In this document: positions 1 through 7,400 of the stretch, piece by piece | Layout: each line of letters begins with the position of its first letter | Numbering within the stretch: position 1 is the stretch's first letter | NCBI GenBank assembly: GCA_021779275.1 | Contig: JAJYAX010000063.1 | Location: 1 to 7,759, forward strand | Direction: 5' to 3' | Length of the DNA stretch: 7,759 bases | From: Deltaproteobacteria bacterium | GTDB lineage: Bacteria; Desulfobacterota; Desulfobulbia; Desulfobulbales; Desulfocapsaceae | Made by a program: the position numbers and the translations under genes | The notes under the pieces: generated by a model | What the model was told of the DNA's origin: nothing | The model's input: only the letters and a program-made list of their open reading frames with translations | Database searches by the model: none

Positions 1-231
1 GCCGACCAGTGCAATCTTCCAGATGACCTTCCGGCTGCGCACGAAATTCATCAGCGCGGTCATCGTCCCGAGCATGCCGGCAAACTTATTGGTCCCCAGG
101 GCCATCTGCGGCGGGATGCCGGCCACCAGCAGGGACGGCATCAGGATGAGCCCCCCGCCTCCGGCGACGGCATCGATCAGGCCCGCCAGAAACGACATCC
201 CGGAGAGCAGGGAAATAACGGTCAGGGTCAT
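1..231 (-). CDS. TSUP-family (TauE/SafE, YfcA-like) membrane transporter, N-terminal part
   Basis: Reading the minus strand from an ATG at 229-231 gives 77 residues with no stop; the gene leaves the window at its left edge, so the C-terminal two thirds or so are missing. The protein starts with a hydrophobic segment followed by AGLIDAVAGGGGLILMPSLL (about residues 16-35), then GIPPQMALGTNKFAG (about 38-52). The glycine-rich turn and the PP-x-x-ALGTNK motif are hallmarks of the TSUP family, particularly the YfcA branch. Members are inner-membrane proteins thought to export or import sulfite, sulfonates or other small organic anions; the substrate cannot be read from this fragment. The start lies 10 bases after the stop of the upstream racemase-like gene, and I see no strong Shine-Dalgarno sequence, so translational coupling is plausible. 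Family assignment is confident; the start is likely and the substrate unknown. Confidence 0.88.
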   Translation of the reverse strand, partial: MTLTVISLLSGMSFLAGLIDAVAGGGGLILMPSLLVAGIPPQMALGTNKFAGMLGTMTALMNFVRSRKVIWKIALVG

Positions 232-241
232 GGGCGAGCGC

Positions 242-1369
242 TCAGAGGGACTCCGCCTCCCAGGCGCGCAGGACCTGCTCCGCAGGCAACTCCGTTAACG
301 GCTGCCGCCTGGCCGACGGCCGGCCATCGATCCGGGCCGGGAAGAGGACCTCGGCCGCCCGGTCTATGTCGGCGCGCACAAGACCGCGCTCGCGGACCTG
401 AGGATGATCGCCGACCTCATCGTGGGCCAGGACCGGTTCAAGACAGCAGTCGACCTGATCCGCCAGCTCGCGCCATTCCTGAAAGGTACGGGAGCCGAAG
501 AGATCCTGCAGATCGGCAATCAAGGTCTCCTGCGGCAAGGCCTCCTGCTGCCGCCCTGTCCAGTCGGGACGACCAACCGCCTCACAGAAGGCCGACCAGA
601 ACTTTGCCTCAATGGCGCCAAAGGCCATGAAACGGTCATCGGCGGTCCTGTAGATATGGTAATAGGCGGCGCCGCCGGTCAGCAGGCCGTGCCCTCGTTC
701 GATCAAGGCCGGATGGCGAGCCGCTGTGGTCAGCCCCACCGACTGCCAGGAAAGAGCCGTCTCGAAGAGGCTGACATCGATAAAGCTCCCCTTGCCGGAA
801 ACGCCCCGGCGCACAAGGGCGCCAAGGATGGTGATGACCGCCTGCTGGGCGCCGGCATGGTCGGCCAGAGGCGGAAAGGTGATCACCGGCTCAGCCTCGG
901 TGCCGGTGGCGGACAAGCCGCCCGTCAGCGCCACATAGGTCAGGTCGTGGCCGCCGCGCAGCCGGTGGGGGCCGGTCTGGCCAAAGCCGGAGAGGGCGCA
1001 GTGAATAAGACCAGGGTTGCACTGGGCAAGCCGCTCCCGGCTGAAACCGAGACGCTCCATGACCCCGGGCCGGAAGGATTCCAACAGGATATCGGCCCGG
1101 CTCACCAGCCGCTCAAAGACGGCGCGGCCAGCTTCGGTCTTCAGGTCAAGCCGGACCACCGATTTGCCGGCATTCACCTGTTTATAGAAGGGGGAGACAC
1201 CGTCCTCGTCCACGAAGATGAAGCCGCGCATGGGATCCCCGGCCGGGGGCTCGATCTTGACGACCTCCGCGCCCAGATCGGCCATGATCTGGGCCGCAAA
1301 CGGACCGGGAAGATATTGACTGAGATCCAGGACCTTCATCCCGGCAAGATAGCCTGGTTCGACGTTCAT
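242..1369 (-). CDS. CaiB/BaiF family III CoA-transferase, alpha-methylacyl-CoA racemase-like
   Basis: This 375-residue cytoplasmic protein has the length and motifs of alpha-methylacyl-CoA racemase (human AMACR is 382 residues). Near the N-terminus it has LDLSQYLPGPFAAQIMADLGAEVVKIE, then SFRPGVMERLG, LSGFGQTGP, GHDLTYVALTGGLS, GKGSFIDVSLFE and GGAAYYHIYRTADDRFMAFGAIE. All three residues known to matter in AMACR (His122, Asp152 and Glu237 of the human enzyme) have counterparts: His141 in GHD, Asp170 in LADHAG and Glu254 in GAIE. That favours racemisation of 2-methylacyl-CoA esters. However, the fold is shared with formyl-CoA and carnitine CoA-transferases, whose catalytic Asp falls at the same place as Asp170, so CoA transfer is not excluded. 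The frame stays open upstream to 1525, but the ATG at 1367-1369 is preferred: it has AGGAGG five bases upstream, and the homologous region begins about 10 residues further in. The TSUP gene follows in the same direction. Confidence 0.9.
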   Translation of the reverse strand: MNVEPGYLAGMKVLDLSQYLPGPFAAQIMADLGAEVVKIEPPAGDPMRGFIFVDEDGVSPFYKQVNAGKSVVRLDLKTEAGRAVFERLVSRADILLESFRPGVMERLGFSRERLAQCNPGLIHCALSGFGQTGPHRLRGGHDLTYVALTGGLSATGTEAEPVITFPPLADHAGAQQAVITILGALVRRGVSGKGSFIDVSLFETALSWQSVGLTTAARHPALIERGHGLLTGGAAYYHIYRTADDRFMAFGAIEAKFWSAFCEAVGRPDWTGRQQEALPQETLIADLQDLFGSRTFQEWRELADQVDCCLEPVLAHDEVGDHPQVRERGLVRADIDRAAEVLFPARIDGRPSARRQPLTELPAEQVLRAWEAESL

Positions 1370-1374
1370 AACAC

Positions 1375-1380
1375 CCTCCT
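1375..1380 (-). promoter_or_regulatory. Ribosome binding site that fixes the racemase-like gene start
   Basis: On the minus strand this reads AGGAGG, a full match to the anti-Shine-Dalgarno core, followed by GTGTT and then ATG at 1369. It selects this ATG over the in-frame upstream ATGs at 1411 and 1525, which would add residues with no resemblance to the family. Confidence 0.8.
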
Positions 1381-1411
1381 CTTTCCCGCGAAAAACTCCT
1401 TGAGCGTTCAT

Positions 1412-1441
1412 ATTTAAGACACCAGCCTGCCTTTGTACCAA
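1412..1441 (-). promoter_or_regulatory. Candidate sigma70-type promoter for the racemase-like gene
   Basis: On the minus strand, TTGGTA (1436-1441, four of six matches to TTGACA) is followed after 18 bases by TTAAAT (1412-1417, four of six matches to TATAAT). Transcription would start near 1405, giving a leader of about 36 bases before the ATG at 1369. The -35 box overlaps the palindrome at 1437-1452, which adds some weight. The boxes are only moderate matches, so this is a suggestion. Confidence 0.4.
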
Positions 1442-1452
1442 AGATCTTTGGT
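1437..1452. promoter_or_regulatory. 16-bp perfect palindrome, candidate operator
   Basis: The sequence ACCAAAGATCTTTGGT is a perfect palindrome. Weaker outer arms, GCCTT at 1429-1433 and AAGGC at 1454-1458, extend the dyad with unequal spacers. It overlaps the -35 box of the candidate promoter of the racemase-like gene, the position expected of a repressor site. No regulator gene lies in the window, so the binding protein is unknown. It could instead act as an RNA hairpin, but the near absence of a loop favours a protein-binding DNA site. Confidence 0.5.
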
Positions 1453-1490
1453 TAAGGCACCAGATTTTAGATAGTTCCAGATTCCGGCCG

Positions 1491-1506
1491 TGACCCTTGC
1501 GGGTCA
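1491..1506. other. Small hairpin TGACCC-TTGC-GGGTCA
   Basis: A 6-bp perfect stem (1491-1496 with 1501-1506) closes a four-base loop. There is no T-run directly after it on either strand. It lies between the racemase-gene palindrome and the 65-bp inverted-repeat element. Its function is unknown and it may be chance. Confidence 0.3.
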
Positions 1507-1542
1507 ACTCACCAAAAGCCGTCATAAAAAATTTTCTTGTGA

Positions 1543-1607
1543 ACCACGAAGAGAGAAAAACAACCTTCCATCTCTTTTTCCTTCGTGTCCTTGGCGCTCT
1601 TCGTGGT
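1543..1607. repeat. Intergenic inverted-repeat element with CACGAAGGA-like 9-mers
   Basis: ACCACGAAGAG at 1543-1553 is repeated exactly in inverted form as CTCTTCGTGGT at 1597-1607, giving an 11-bp perfect stem around a 43-base interior, with A/T-rich flanks on both sides. Read on the minus strand, the right arm continues as degenerate 9-mers: CACGAAGAG, CGCCAAGGA, CACGAAGGA. Similar 9-mer-based sequences are, to my knowledge, common between genes in deltaproteobacterial and other environmental genomes, often mispredicted as small proteins. The element is noncoding and looks like a REP-like or MITE-like dispersed repeat. Only one copy is in the window, so dispersal is inferred. Confidence 0.6.
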
Positions 1608-1770
1608 AAAAATTTATACGATTACACGGCAATCAAAGCTCCGACTTCAGAAACGCGAACAGACGAAATCATCGGCTAGTATTTTTTCCGACACATTCGC
1701 ATCCGGATTCCGTCCCATTGATTGAATCAGTCACAAACAGTTTCTACAGCACGTAGACCTCATCAAAAAA

Positions 1771-1775
1771 AGGAG
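1771..1775 (+). promoter_or_regulatory. Ribosome binding site of the VWA lipoprotein gene
   Basis: AGGAG follows an A-run and sits five bases (AAGAA) before the ATG at 1781. Together with the signal peptide beginning right at that ATG, it fixes the start. Confidence 0.8.
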
Positions 1776-1780
1776 AAGAA

Positions 1781-3514
1781 ATGCGAACCACCAAACTGGC
1801 CATTATTCTGGCGACACTTGTACTCCTCGGCGGATGCAGCAATTCCACGGCTCCCGAGCCGAAAGAAGAAGCCCAGAAGGTATCCCAAGAGGCTGCTCAG
1901 CAACCGAAACCGCAGGTCCCCGCAACATCCATTGCTCCGCCGGAACAGGAGATGCGAGGCAGGGAGGCGCTTTCGACGGCGGCCACCCTGAAAAAAATGT
2001 CCGGCACGGCCATGAACACCGCTGCGGGTTCGCCAATGGCTGAAAGACGGCCGGGGATGATGAGTCCGCCGCCCCCTGACGCCTCCTCTTTTCAACCACC
2101 CGCGATGAATACCGAATCCTATACCCCCGTTGACGAAAACGGCTTCATCGCCACCGCCAACGATCCGCTCTCCACCTTTTCCATCGACGTCGATACCGCC
2201 TCCTACAGCAATATCCGCCGCTTTGTCGCCGAGGGCGCCCTCCCGCCCGTCGACGCGGTGCGGATCGAAGAAATGGTCAATTATTTCTCCTACAGCTATC
2301 CGGAACCGGCAAAGGGACCCTTTTCCGTGACCACCGAGGTCGGCCCCAGCCCCTGGCAGCCGGAATACAAAATTGTCCGCATCGGTCTGAAGGCCAGGGA
2401 TATCAACAAAAAGGATCTTCCTCCCTCCAATCTGGTCTTTCTGATCGATGTCTCCGGCTCCATGAGCCAGCCGAACAAACTGCCGCTCCTGAAACAATCC
2501 ATGAAGATGCTGGTTGAGCAGCTGGATAAAAACGACCGGGTCTCCATTGTGGTCTATGCCGGCGCCGACAGTATCGCCCTGCAACCGACCATGGGTGACC
2601 GAAAGGCCGAGATCGACCAGGCCATCGACTCGCTTTCGGCGGGCGGTTCGACCTACGCCTCGCACGGGATACTGACCGCCTATGAACTGGCGGAACGGAC
2701 CCGGATGCCCAAGGGCAACAACCGGGTGATCCTGGCCTCGGACGGGGACTTCAATGTCGGGGTCACCAGCCGCGGCGAACTGACCCGCCTGATCGAGGAA
2801 AAACGGCAATCGGGGATCTATCTCACCGTGCTGGGTTTCGGCATGGGCAACTATCATGACGACACCATGGAGGTCCTGGCCGACAAGGGCAACGGCAACT
2901 ATGCCTATATCGATTCCCTGCTGGAGGCCAAGAAGGTCATGGTCCAACAGATGAGCGGCACCATGTTCGCCCTGGCCAGAGACGTGAAGATCCAGGTGGA
3001 ATTCAATCCGGCCAAAGTCGGCGCCTACCGGCTGATAGGCTATGAGAACCGGGCCCTGGCCGATGAGGATTTCAACAATGATAAAAAGGATGCGGGCGAG
3101 ATCGGCGTCGGCCATACCGTCACCGCGCTCTATGAGATCATTCCCGCAGGCAGCAAGGCCATCCCCCATGTCGATCCGCTGAAGTACCAGAAGGTCAAAC
3201 CGGGCGGCGAAAAGGTCTCCGATGAGCTTCTGACCGTTAAGGTCCGGTATAAACCTCTGGATAGCGAGACCTCCACCCTGCTTGACCAGGTGGTAAAAGA
3301 CCACACGGCCAAACTGGAAGGCACCAGCGACGATTTCCGCTTTGCCGCAGCGGTTGTCGGTTACGGCATGGTGCTCAAGGATTCAAAGCACCTGAATAAA
3401 TTCGGTCTCCCGGATATCCTGAAGCTGGCCAAGGGCGCCAAAGGCCGGGATACCGAGGGCTACCGGGCCGAGTTTATACGTCTGGTGGAGATGAGCGAAC
3501 TGCTAAAAAAATAG
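1781..3514 (+). CDS. YfbK-type von Willebrand factor A domain lipoprotein
   Basis: This 577-residue protein matches the size and architecture of Escherichia coli YfbK (about 575 residues). Residues 1-18 form a lipoprotein signal peptide ending in the lipobox L16-G-G-C19. Ser at position +2 gives no inner-membrane retention signal, so an outer-membrane anchor facing the periplasm is expected. Residues 20 to about 115 are a Pro/Ala/Gln-rich linker. A YfbK N-terminal domain follows (about 115-205, with FSIDVDTASYSNIRRF). The VWA domain (about 215-395) has a complete metal-ion-dependent adhesion site: D223-x-S225-x-S227, T291 and D321 in ASDGDFN. The YfbK C-terminal domain (DUF3520 type) covers about 395-575, including the ARDVKIQVEFNP and YENR motifs. 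VWA domains bind protein partners through the metal ion; the partner and role of this family are not established. The gene appears monocistronic: the next gene is 176 bases away, and a hairpin follows the stop. Confidence 0.9.
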   Translation: MRTTKLAIILATLVLLGGCSNSTAPEPKEEAQKVSQEAAQQPKPQVPATSIAPPEQEMRGREALSTAATLKKMSGTAMNTAAGSPMAERRPGMMSPPPPDASSFQPPAMNTESYTPVDENGFIATANDPLSTFSIDVDTASYSNIRRFVAEGALPPVDAVRIEEMVNYFSYSYPEPAKGPFSVTTEVGPSPWQPEYKIVRIGLKARDINKKDLPPSNLVFLIDVSGSMSQPNKLPLLKQSMKMLVEQLDKNDRVSIVVYAGADSIALQPTMGDRKAEIDQAIDSLSAGGSTYASHGILTAYELAERTRMPKGNNRVILASDGDFNVGVTSRGELTRLIEEKRQSGIYLTVLGFGMGNYHDDTMEVLADKGNGNYAYIDSLLEAKKVMVQQMSGTMFALARDVKIQVEFNPAKVGAYRLIGYENRALADEDFNNDKKDAGEIGVGHTVTALYEIIPAGSKAIPHVDPLKYQKVKPGGEKVSDELLTVKVRYKPLDSETSTLLDQVVKDHTAKLEGTSDDFRFAAAVVGYGMVLKDSKHLNKFGLPDILKLAKGAKGRDTEGYRAEFIRLVEMSELLKK

Positions 3515-3532
3515 GGACGGCATGTGCCTGGA

Positions 3533-3561
3533 GCGACTGCCGGGACCCTTCCGGCAGTCGC
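3533..3561 (+). terminator. Strong stem-loop after the VWA lipoprotein gene
   Basis: GCGACTGCCGG (3533-3543) pairs perfectly with CCGGCAGTCGC (3551-3561) around a seven-base loop, beginning 18 bases after the TAA-less stop codon TAG at 3512-3514. The placement suggests a transcript 3' end, but no T-run follows, so it is not a canonical intrinsic terminator. It may instead protect the mRNA 3' end or act together with Rho. Confidence 0.5.
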
Positions 3562-3614
3562 GGCGAACACATCAAATCCGTAGTAAAAGTTACCGGGAAG
3601 GTCCTGGAGTCCTC

Positions 3615-3643
3615 TTGACTTTTGTCGTATCTCTGAGCATTTT
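3615..3643 (+). promoter_or_regulatory. Candidate promoter of the MBL-fold gene
   Basis: TTGACT (3615-3620, five of six matches to the -35 consensus) is followed after 17 bases by CATTTT (3638-3643, three of six matches to TATAAT). The -35 box is good and the -10 box poor. The position, about 50 bases before the ATG at 3691, and the hairpin after the preceding gene agree with independent transcription. Confidence 0.35.
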
Positions 3644-3656
3644 TCCCAGGATACGA
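3625..3656. promoter_or_regulatory. Inverted repeat TCGTATC/GATACGA in the promoter region
   Basis: Seven-base arms at 3625-3631 and 3650-3656 are perfectly inverted around 18 bases. They flank the candidate -10 region of the MBL-fold gene, so they could be an operator or a leader hairpin. The arms are short enough that chance is a real alternative. Confidence 0.3.
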
Positions 3657-3690
3657 AGACAATCCGCATAAACCTCAGCCAAGAGGCCTG

Positions 3691-4440
3691 ATGATGTCCA
3701 CCTATATAATCCACCCCATCGTTGTCGGCACCAAGATCTTCGACAAGGGGATGATGACCTATCAGCACGATTACGGCACGCCCTACACCATCCCCATCTA
3801 CAGCTGGTATCTGGAGGGTGGGGATAAGAAGATCCTGGTCGATACCGGCGAGATGCACCCAGTCCAGTCAGCGGATCGGGAAGCGGCCATCGGCGGCAGG
3901 ATCCATACCTTGGAAGAGGGCCTTGCTCAGTTCAACCTGACGCCTGCGGATATCGACATCGTCATCCACACTCACCTGCATGCCGATCACTGTGAAAACG
4001 ACTACAAATGCACGAGAGCCCGCTTCTTCATCCATGAGCAGGAGCTTGCGACCATCAAAAACCCGCATCCCCTGGACTATCGCTATGTGGAGGATTATAT
4101 CCTGGAGATCGAGGCGGACAACCGGATCGAGGTTGTCAGGGAAGACCGGGAGATCCTGCCGGGTATCAGGGTCATGCACACCCCCGCCCATTCGCCCGGC
4201 GGGATGACGGTCTTTATTGATACCGCCAAGGGCAGGGCCGCCATCACCGGCTTCTGCGTGATCAGGGAGAATTTCGAGCCGCCGGCCAGGGTCCGCGCCA
4301 TGGAGATGGAGGTCATCCCGCCGGGGACCCATATCAACTCCTATGAGGCCTACGACATCATGATCAAGGTCCGGGATATGGCCGATATCATCCTGCCGCT
4401 GCATGAACCGGCGTTTGCCGGAACCCACTCCATCGGCTGA
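3691..4440 (+). CDS. Metallo-beta-lactamase-fold hydrolase, AHL-lactonase-like
   Basis: This 249-residue soluble protein has the size of AiiA-type N-acyl-homoserine lactonases (about 250). It shows LVDTGE (49-54), the metal-binding motif H95-x-H97-x-D99-H100 in VIHTHLHADHCEN, the third-strand histidine H167 in HTPAHSPGG, an AiiA-like ENFE at 193-196, and a late histidine H238 in LPLHEP. Such enzymes hydrolyse lactones or esters with two metal ions, usually zinc. The residue that bridges the metals in AiiA (Asp191) is not present: the local sequence is ITGFCVI (185-191), with Cys189 nearby, and AiiA's Tyr194 has no counterpart. Lactonase activity is therefore uncertain, and annotation as a generic MBL-fold hydrolase is safer. 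The ATG at 3691 follows AGAGG by four bases; the adjacent ATG at 3694 is better spaced and may be used instead. The gene stands alone and converges with the AsmA-like gene. Confidence 0.85.
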   Translation: MMSTYIIHPIVVGTKIFDKGMMTYQHDYGTPYTIPIYSWYLEGGDKKILVDTGEMHPVQSADREAAIGGRIHTLEEGLAQFNLTPADIDIVIHTHLHADHCENDYKCTRARFFIHEQELATIKNPHPLDYRYVEDYILEIEADNRIEVVREDREILPGIRVMHTPAHSPGGMTVFIDTAKGRAAITGFCVIRENFEPPARVRAMEMEVIPPGTHINSYEAYDIMIKVRDMADIILPLHEPAFAGTHSIG

Positions 4441-4483
4441 CGATCCTGATTATTGCACACGACAGGAAAATTGCGCCCTATCC

Positions 4484-7400
4484 CTACTTCGTGGCGCCGT
4501 TTCCGGACGACGTCCCCGGAACAGCGCCATCTTCACCCGAAGCCCCCCCTTCCACTTGTTTCAACAGATGGTTCGGAAGATTGATTGTCCGGAGAAGCAT
4601 ATCGAAGGGGGTCTTGACGATTTCCTTATACGTAGAGGTGCTTATATCCGGATCATCGAGATTCCCGGTGACCGTCAAGGTTATGGTCGGCTGCTTCTGA
4701 TCGCCAACCAGGATATACCCCAACAGAGGTATCTTGCTGATAGTCTGTTTGGTTTTTCCGACCAGATCTATGTTCATCTTGATGGTATTCTCCGGAAGGC
4801 GGATCACTCCGGTCCCGGCCATATCAAGGGCGTTCGATTCAATCGCGAAGGTCTTCACGTCGATAACATCGGTATCGTAGGTGAAGCCCGCATAGAGCTG
4901 GTTGAACGGAAGCCCCTGCAGATTATAATCCGGGAGTGAAAAGGTAACGAGATCGGGAACGGTGTTGACAAACGTCAGGACATTGTTCAAGACCGCTCCC
5001 TCCTTGAGGACACTGTTGTCGATCTTCATCACCCCGGTGAATTTATCCGACGATCCATTGAGGTAAAAGGACAGTTTTCCCCCGATGAATTTTGATTTTT
5101 TGAGAATCCGGTCCATAAATTTTTCATCGAAATCCTGTCCGAGAAGGGTAAAATTTGTGCCGTCCATCTCAAGCTGCGCCTTGCCCTTTCCGAATTTCAG
5201 TTGACCCGTGAGCCGCCCGCCCTCGGAATGCGCCCGCAATTCATCAACCGGGGCATTCTGAAAGGGATTCAGATACAATGAACTGTTGTCGGCCTGCATA
5301 TCCATATCGGGAATTTTCCGGCCGCCCTTCTCTTTTTCGTCAACAGGGTGGTCCGCAAGATAGGTCCGGAGGGCGGCGATATTGTATCCGACACCATTGG
5401 AGGTGATGTGCATCCTGTCCGAATTTTCCAGATGGACATCATCATTGACCGTTGCCGCCCAATTGACGCCGTCATATTGCCCTTTAAAGGCGTAGTCATT
5501 GACAGGTATGTTGTTCTTGACCAGGAAATCATACTGATAGGTAATATTCCCGGAGAACAGATAGGGGGGATCATCCGTGGCCCCCCAGATATCGATTGCG
5601 CCCGCATTCAGGTTGTACTTCCGCAGGAAAGCGGAACGGTCATAGAGCTTCCCCAGGTCTTCAAGATGGAGGACCCAGCCGGAAATCGTATTCCTTTCAT
5701 ACGAAAAGCCTAATTCCGGAATCGTTATCTTCAATCCATTATCTTTTTTCGCGACATCGGCCCGCAGATTCTCGCCGGAAAAATCAAATCTGTTTGTGTT
5801 CGTATTCCTGATCGCCAAACGATCAAGGGTAAAAGAGCCCGTGCCGGTGGACAGATCGAATTTCCCCTGCAGAGCCCCATTGAGGATATCACCGAAACGC
5901 AGCCCCGCCTGACCTACAGTTATATTTTTTTTCGCATAGTTCAGCTTGAAGGGATCCAGGATTACCTTTTTCCCGTTGATTAGCCATCCGGATTCGGCGG
6001 TCGACGAGACATCAAGGGTCTTTCCCAGAACAAAGGCCACCGGGAAATGGGGCTGATCGAGCTTCAGACCATCGGAGTCCCATTTCTGCACATCGGCGAC
6101 AAGATTGAAGTCCGGTTTTTTAAAATTGAAGTCCCCGGAGAGGAGAAACTGGGCTGAGGGAGAGACACTGACCCTGGTCGCAGGCACGGTCCCGGAAAAA
6201 TCCCCGGCCTTAAACGAGGCGGTAAACCCCTCGGCCTTCGCGGCCAGCGTCCCTATCTTCCAGGCGGACCCGGAGGCGACGAGCTTTTCACCATCCGGAG
6301 ACCATTGATATTCCAGGAGAAACGGCCGATCCGCGGTATCCAGGGTCAACCGGGTATCTTCCAAGGGCAGATCAACCTTCTCGACGCCGATTTTAAAATC
6401 AGCCTTGCGGGAGGTGATCTTCATATCGCCGGTGGCCTTCATCCTCAGGATATCCTGAAAACCGATGTTCATCCTGGTAATGGTCACTGCGTCATTGGCA
6501 AGCGAAAGCGCCGCATCGGTGACGGTATAGGTCTGCTTGTCATACTCAAAGGCGCCTTCCGCCACGCTGAAGTTCCCGTGGGCATTCACATCTATGGTGG
6601 CCAGATTGATCGCCAGGGTCAGATCGGCATCCGTCACCCCTTTGGTTTGTTTGAAGGGCAGGTGGATCTCATAAAAATCCAAAAGGGCCAGGATTGCCTC
6701 CCCGAGGGGCGCCTGGGTCTTGATATAGGCGGAGAGAACCGGTTCATCGGGGTTGAAATTGATATCCAGCCAGCTTGTTCCCGCATCGACACCGGCATAG
6801 GCGGGATGGTGGGGATAGATTTTCAAGATCCCGTTCTCAAAGACCACCGCCGTGGACGGGGCCTTGATGGCCGGCAGCTTCTGCTCAAAGCTGTACTCGG
6901 TATCCTGGATCGAGGCCTTCCCGTACAAGGTGTCAAAGACCTTTCCCGGCGCTTTGAAGGGGACAGTCCCCTTGATAGTTTCGAGTGTGAACGAACTCCC
7001 CTTCAGGTAATCGGTTATCCACGGCTGGATATCGGGGCCGAGATGAAAGAGTTCGACAACAGGTCTGATAGTGGAAACGCTTGCCGTGCCGCTCCCTTCA
7101 AAACTCAACTGATTCCGGTCGGCTTCACAATGGAGCTTCAACGGCAGAGTTCCCGCCAGATCGACCAGAATATCGGCGGTCATTGTATTGTGATTGATAT
7201 CCAGCTTGATCGTGCCGCTCCCCTGGCTCTGATATTCGAGGCTCTTGAACTGCCTGACAGCAAGATTCATACCGGCGCTGGAAAAAACCACCCCCGTATC
7301 GAGGTAATAGGCTGGATCCTGCACGGTCAGCGAACCGGAGCCATTGCCGCTATAGGATAAAGCCGCAACGGTATCGTTCATCACAATTTTCCTCACCGAG

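Larger units (their letters stand above)
1370..1780. other. Intergenic region between divergent genes
   Basis: These 411 bases carry the leader, candidate promoter and palindrome of the racemase-like gene (1370-1458), a small hairpin (1491-1506), the 65-bp inverted-repeat element (1543-1607) and the leader of the VWA lipoprotein gene (1608-1780). I find no convincing promoter for the VWA gene and no credible small gene. The A/T-rich composition contrasts with the GC-rich coding regions around it. Confidence 0.75.

Noticed and set aside
404..1417. Long plus-strand open frame (337 codons) opposite the racemase-like gene
   Set aside because: It is antisense to a gene with clear family motifs, and its translation is rich in Gly, Arg and Pro with no recognisable domain. 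Long antisense frames are expected in GC-rich DNA.
1497..1679. Small plus-strand open frame (60 codons) in the intergenic gap
   Set aside because: It needs a TTG start without a Shine-Dalgarno sequence and runs straight through the 65-bp inverted-repeat element; the NHEERK-like peptide is a known kind of misprediction from such repeats.
1718..1746. TTGATT-17-TTTCTA as a promoter for the VWA gene
   Set aside because: The -10 box matches only two of six consensus positions, so the assignment would be arbitrary.
1763..3304. Long minus-strand open frame (513 codons) opposite the VWA lipoprotein gene
   Set aside because: The plus strand carries a lipobox, an intact MIDAS and full YfbK architecture. 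The antisense product is a His/Gly/Asp-rich shadow with no ribosome binding site of note.
1781..4440. VWA lipoprotein and MBL-fold enzyme as a joint signalling or defence system
   Set aside because: They are 176 bases apart with a hairpin and a possible promoter between them, and no MoxR ATPase, sensor or effector gene is nearby.
4441..4483. Possible shared terminator between the convergent MBL-fold and AsmA-like genes
   Set aside because: No stem of useful length or T-run is visible in these 43 bases.
6305..7360. Plus-strand open frame (351 codons) opposite the AsmA-like gene
   Set aside because: The minus strand holds a continuous 1070-residue protein with a transmembrane start and AsmA-like C-terminus; the plus-strand translation has no domain features.
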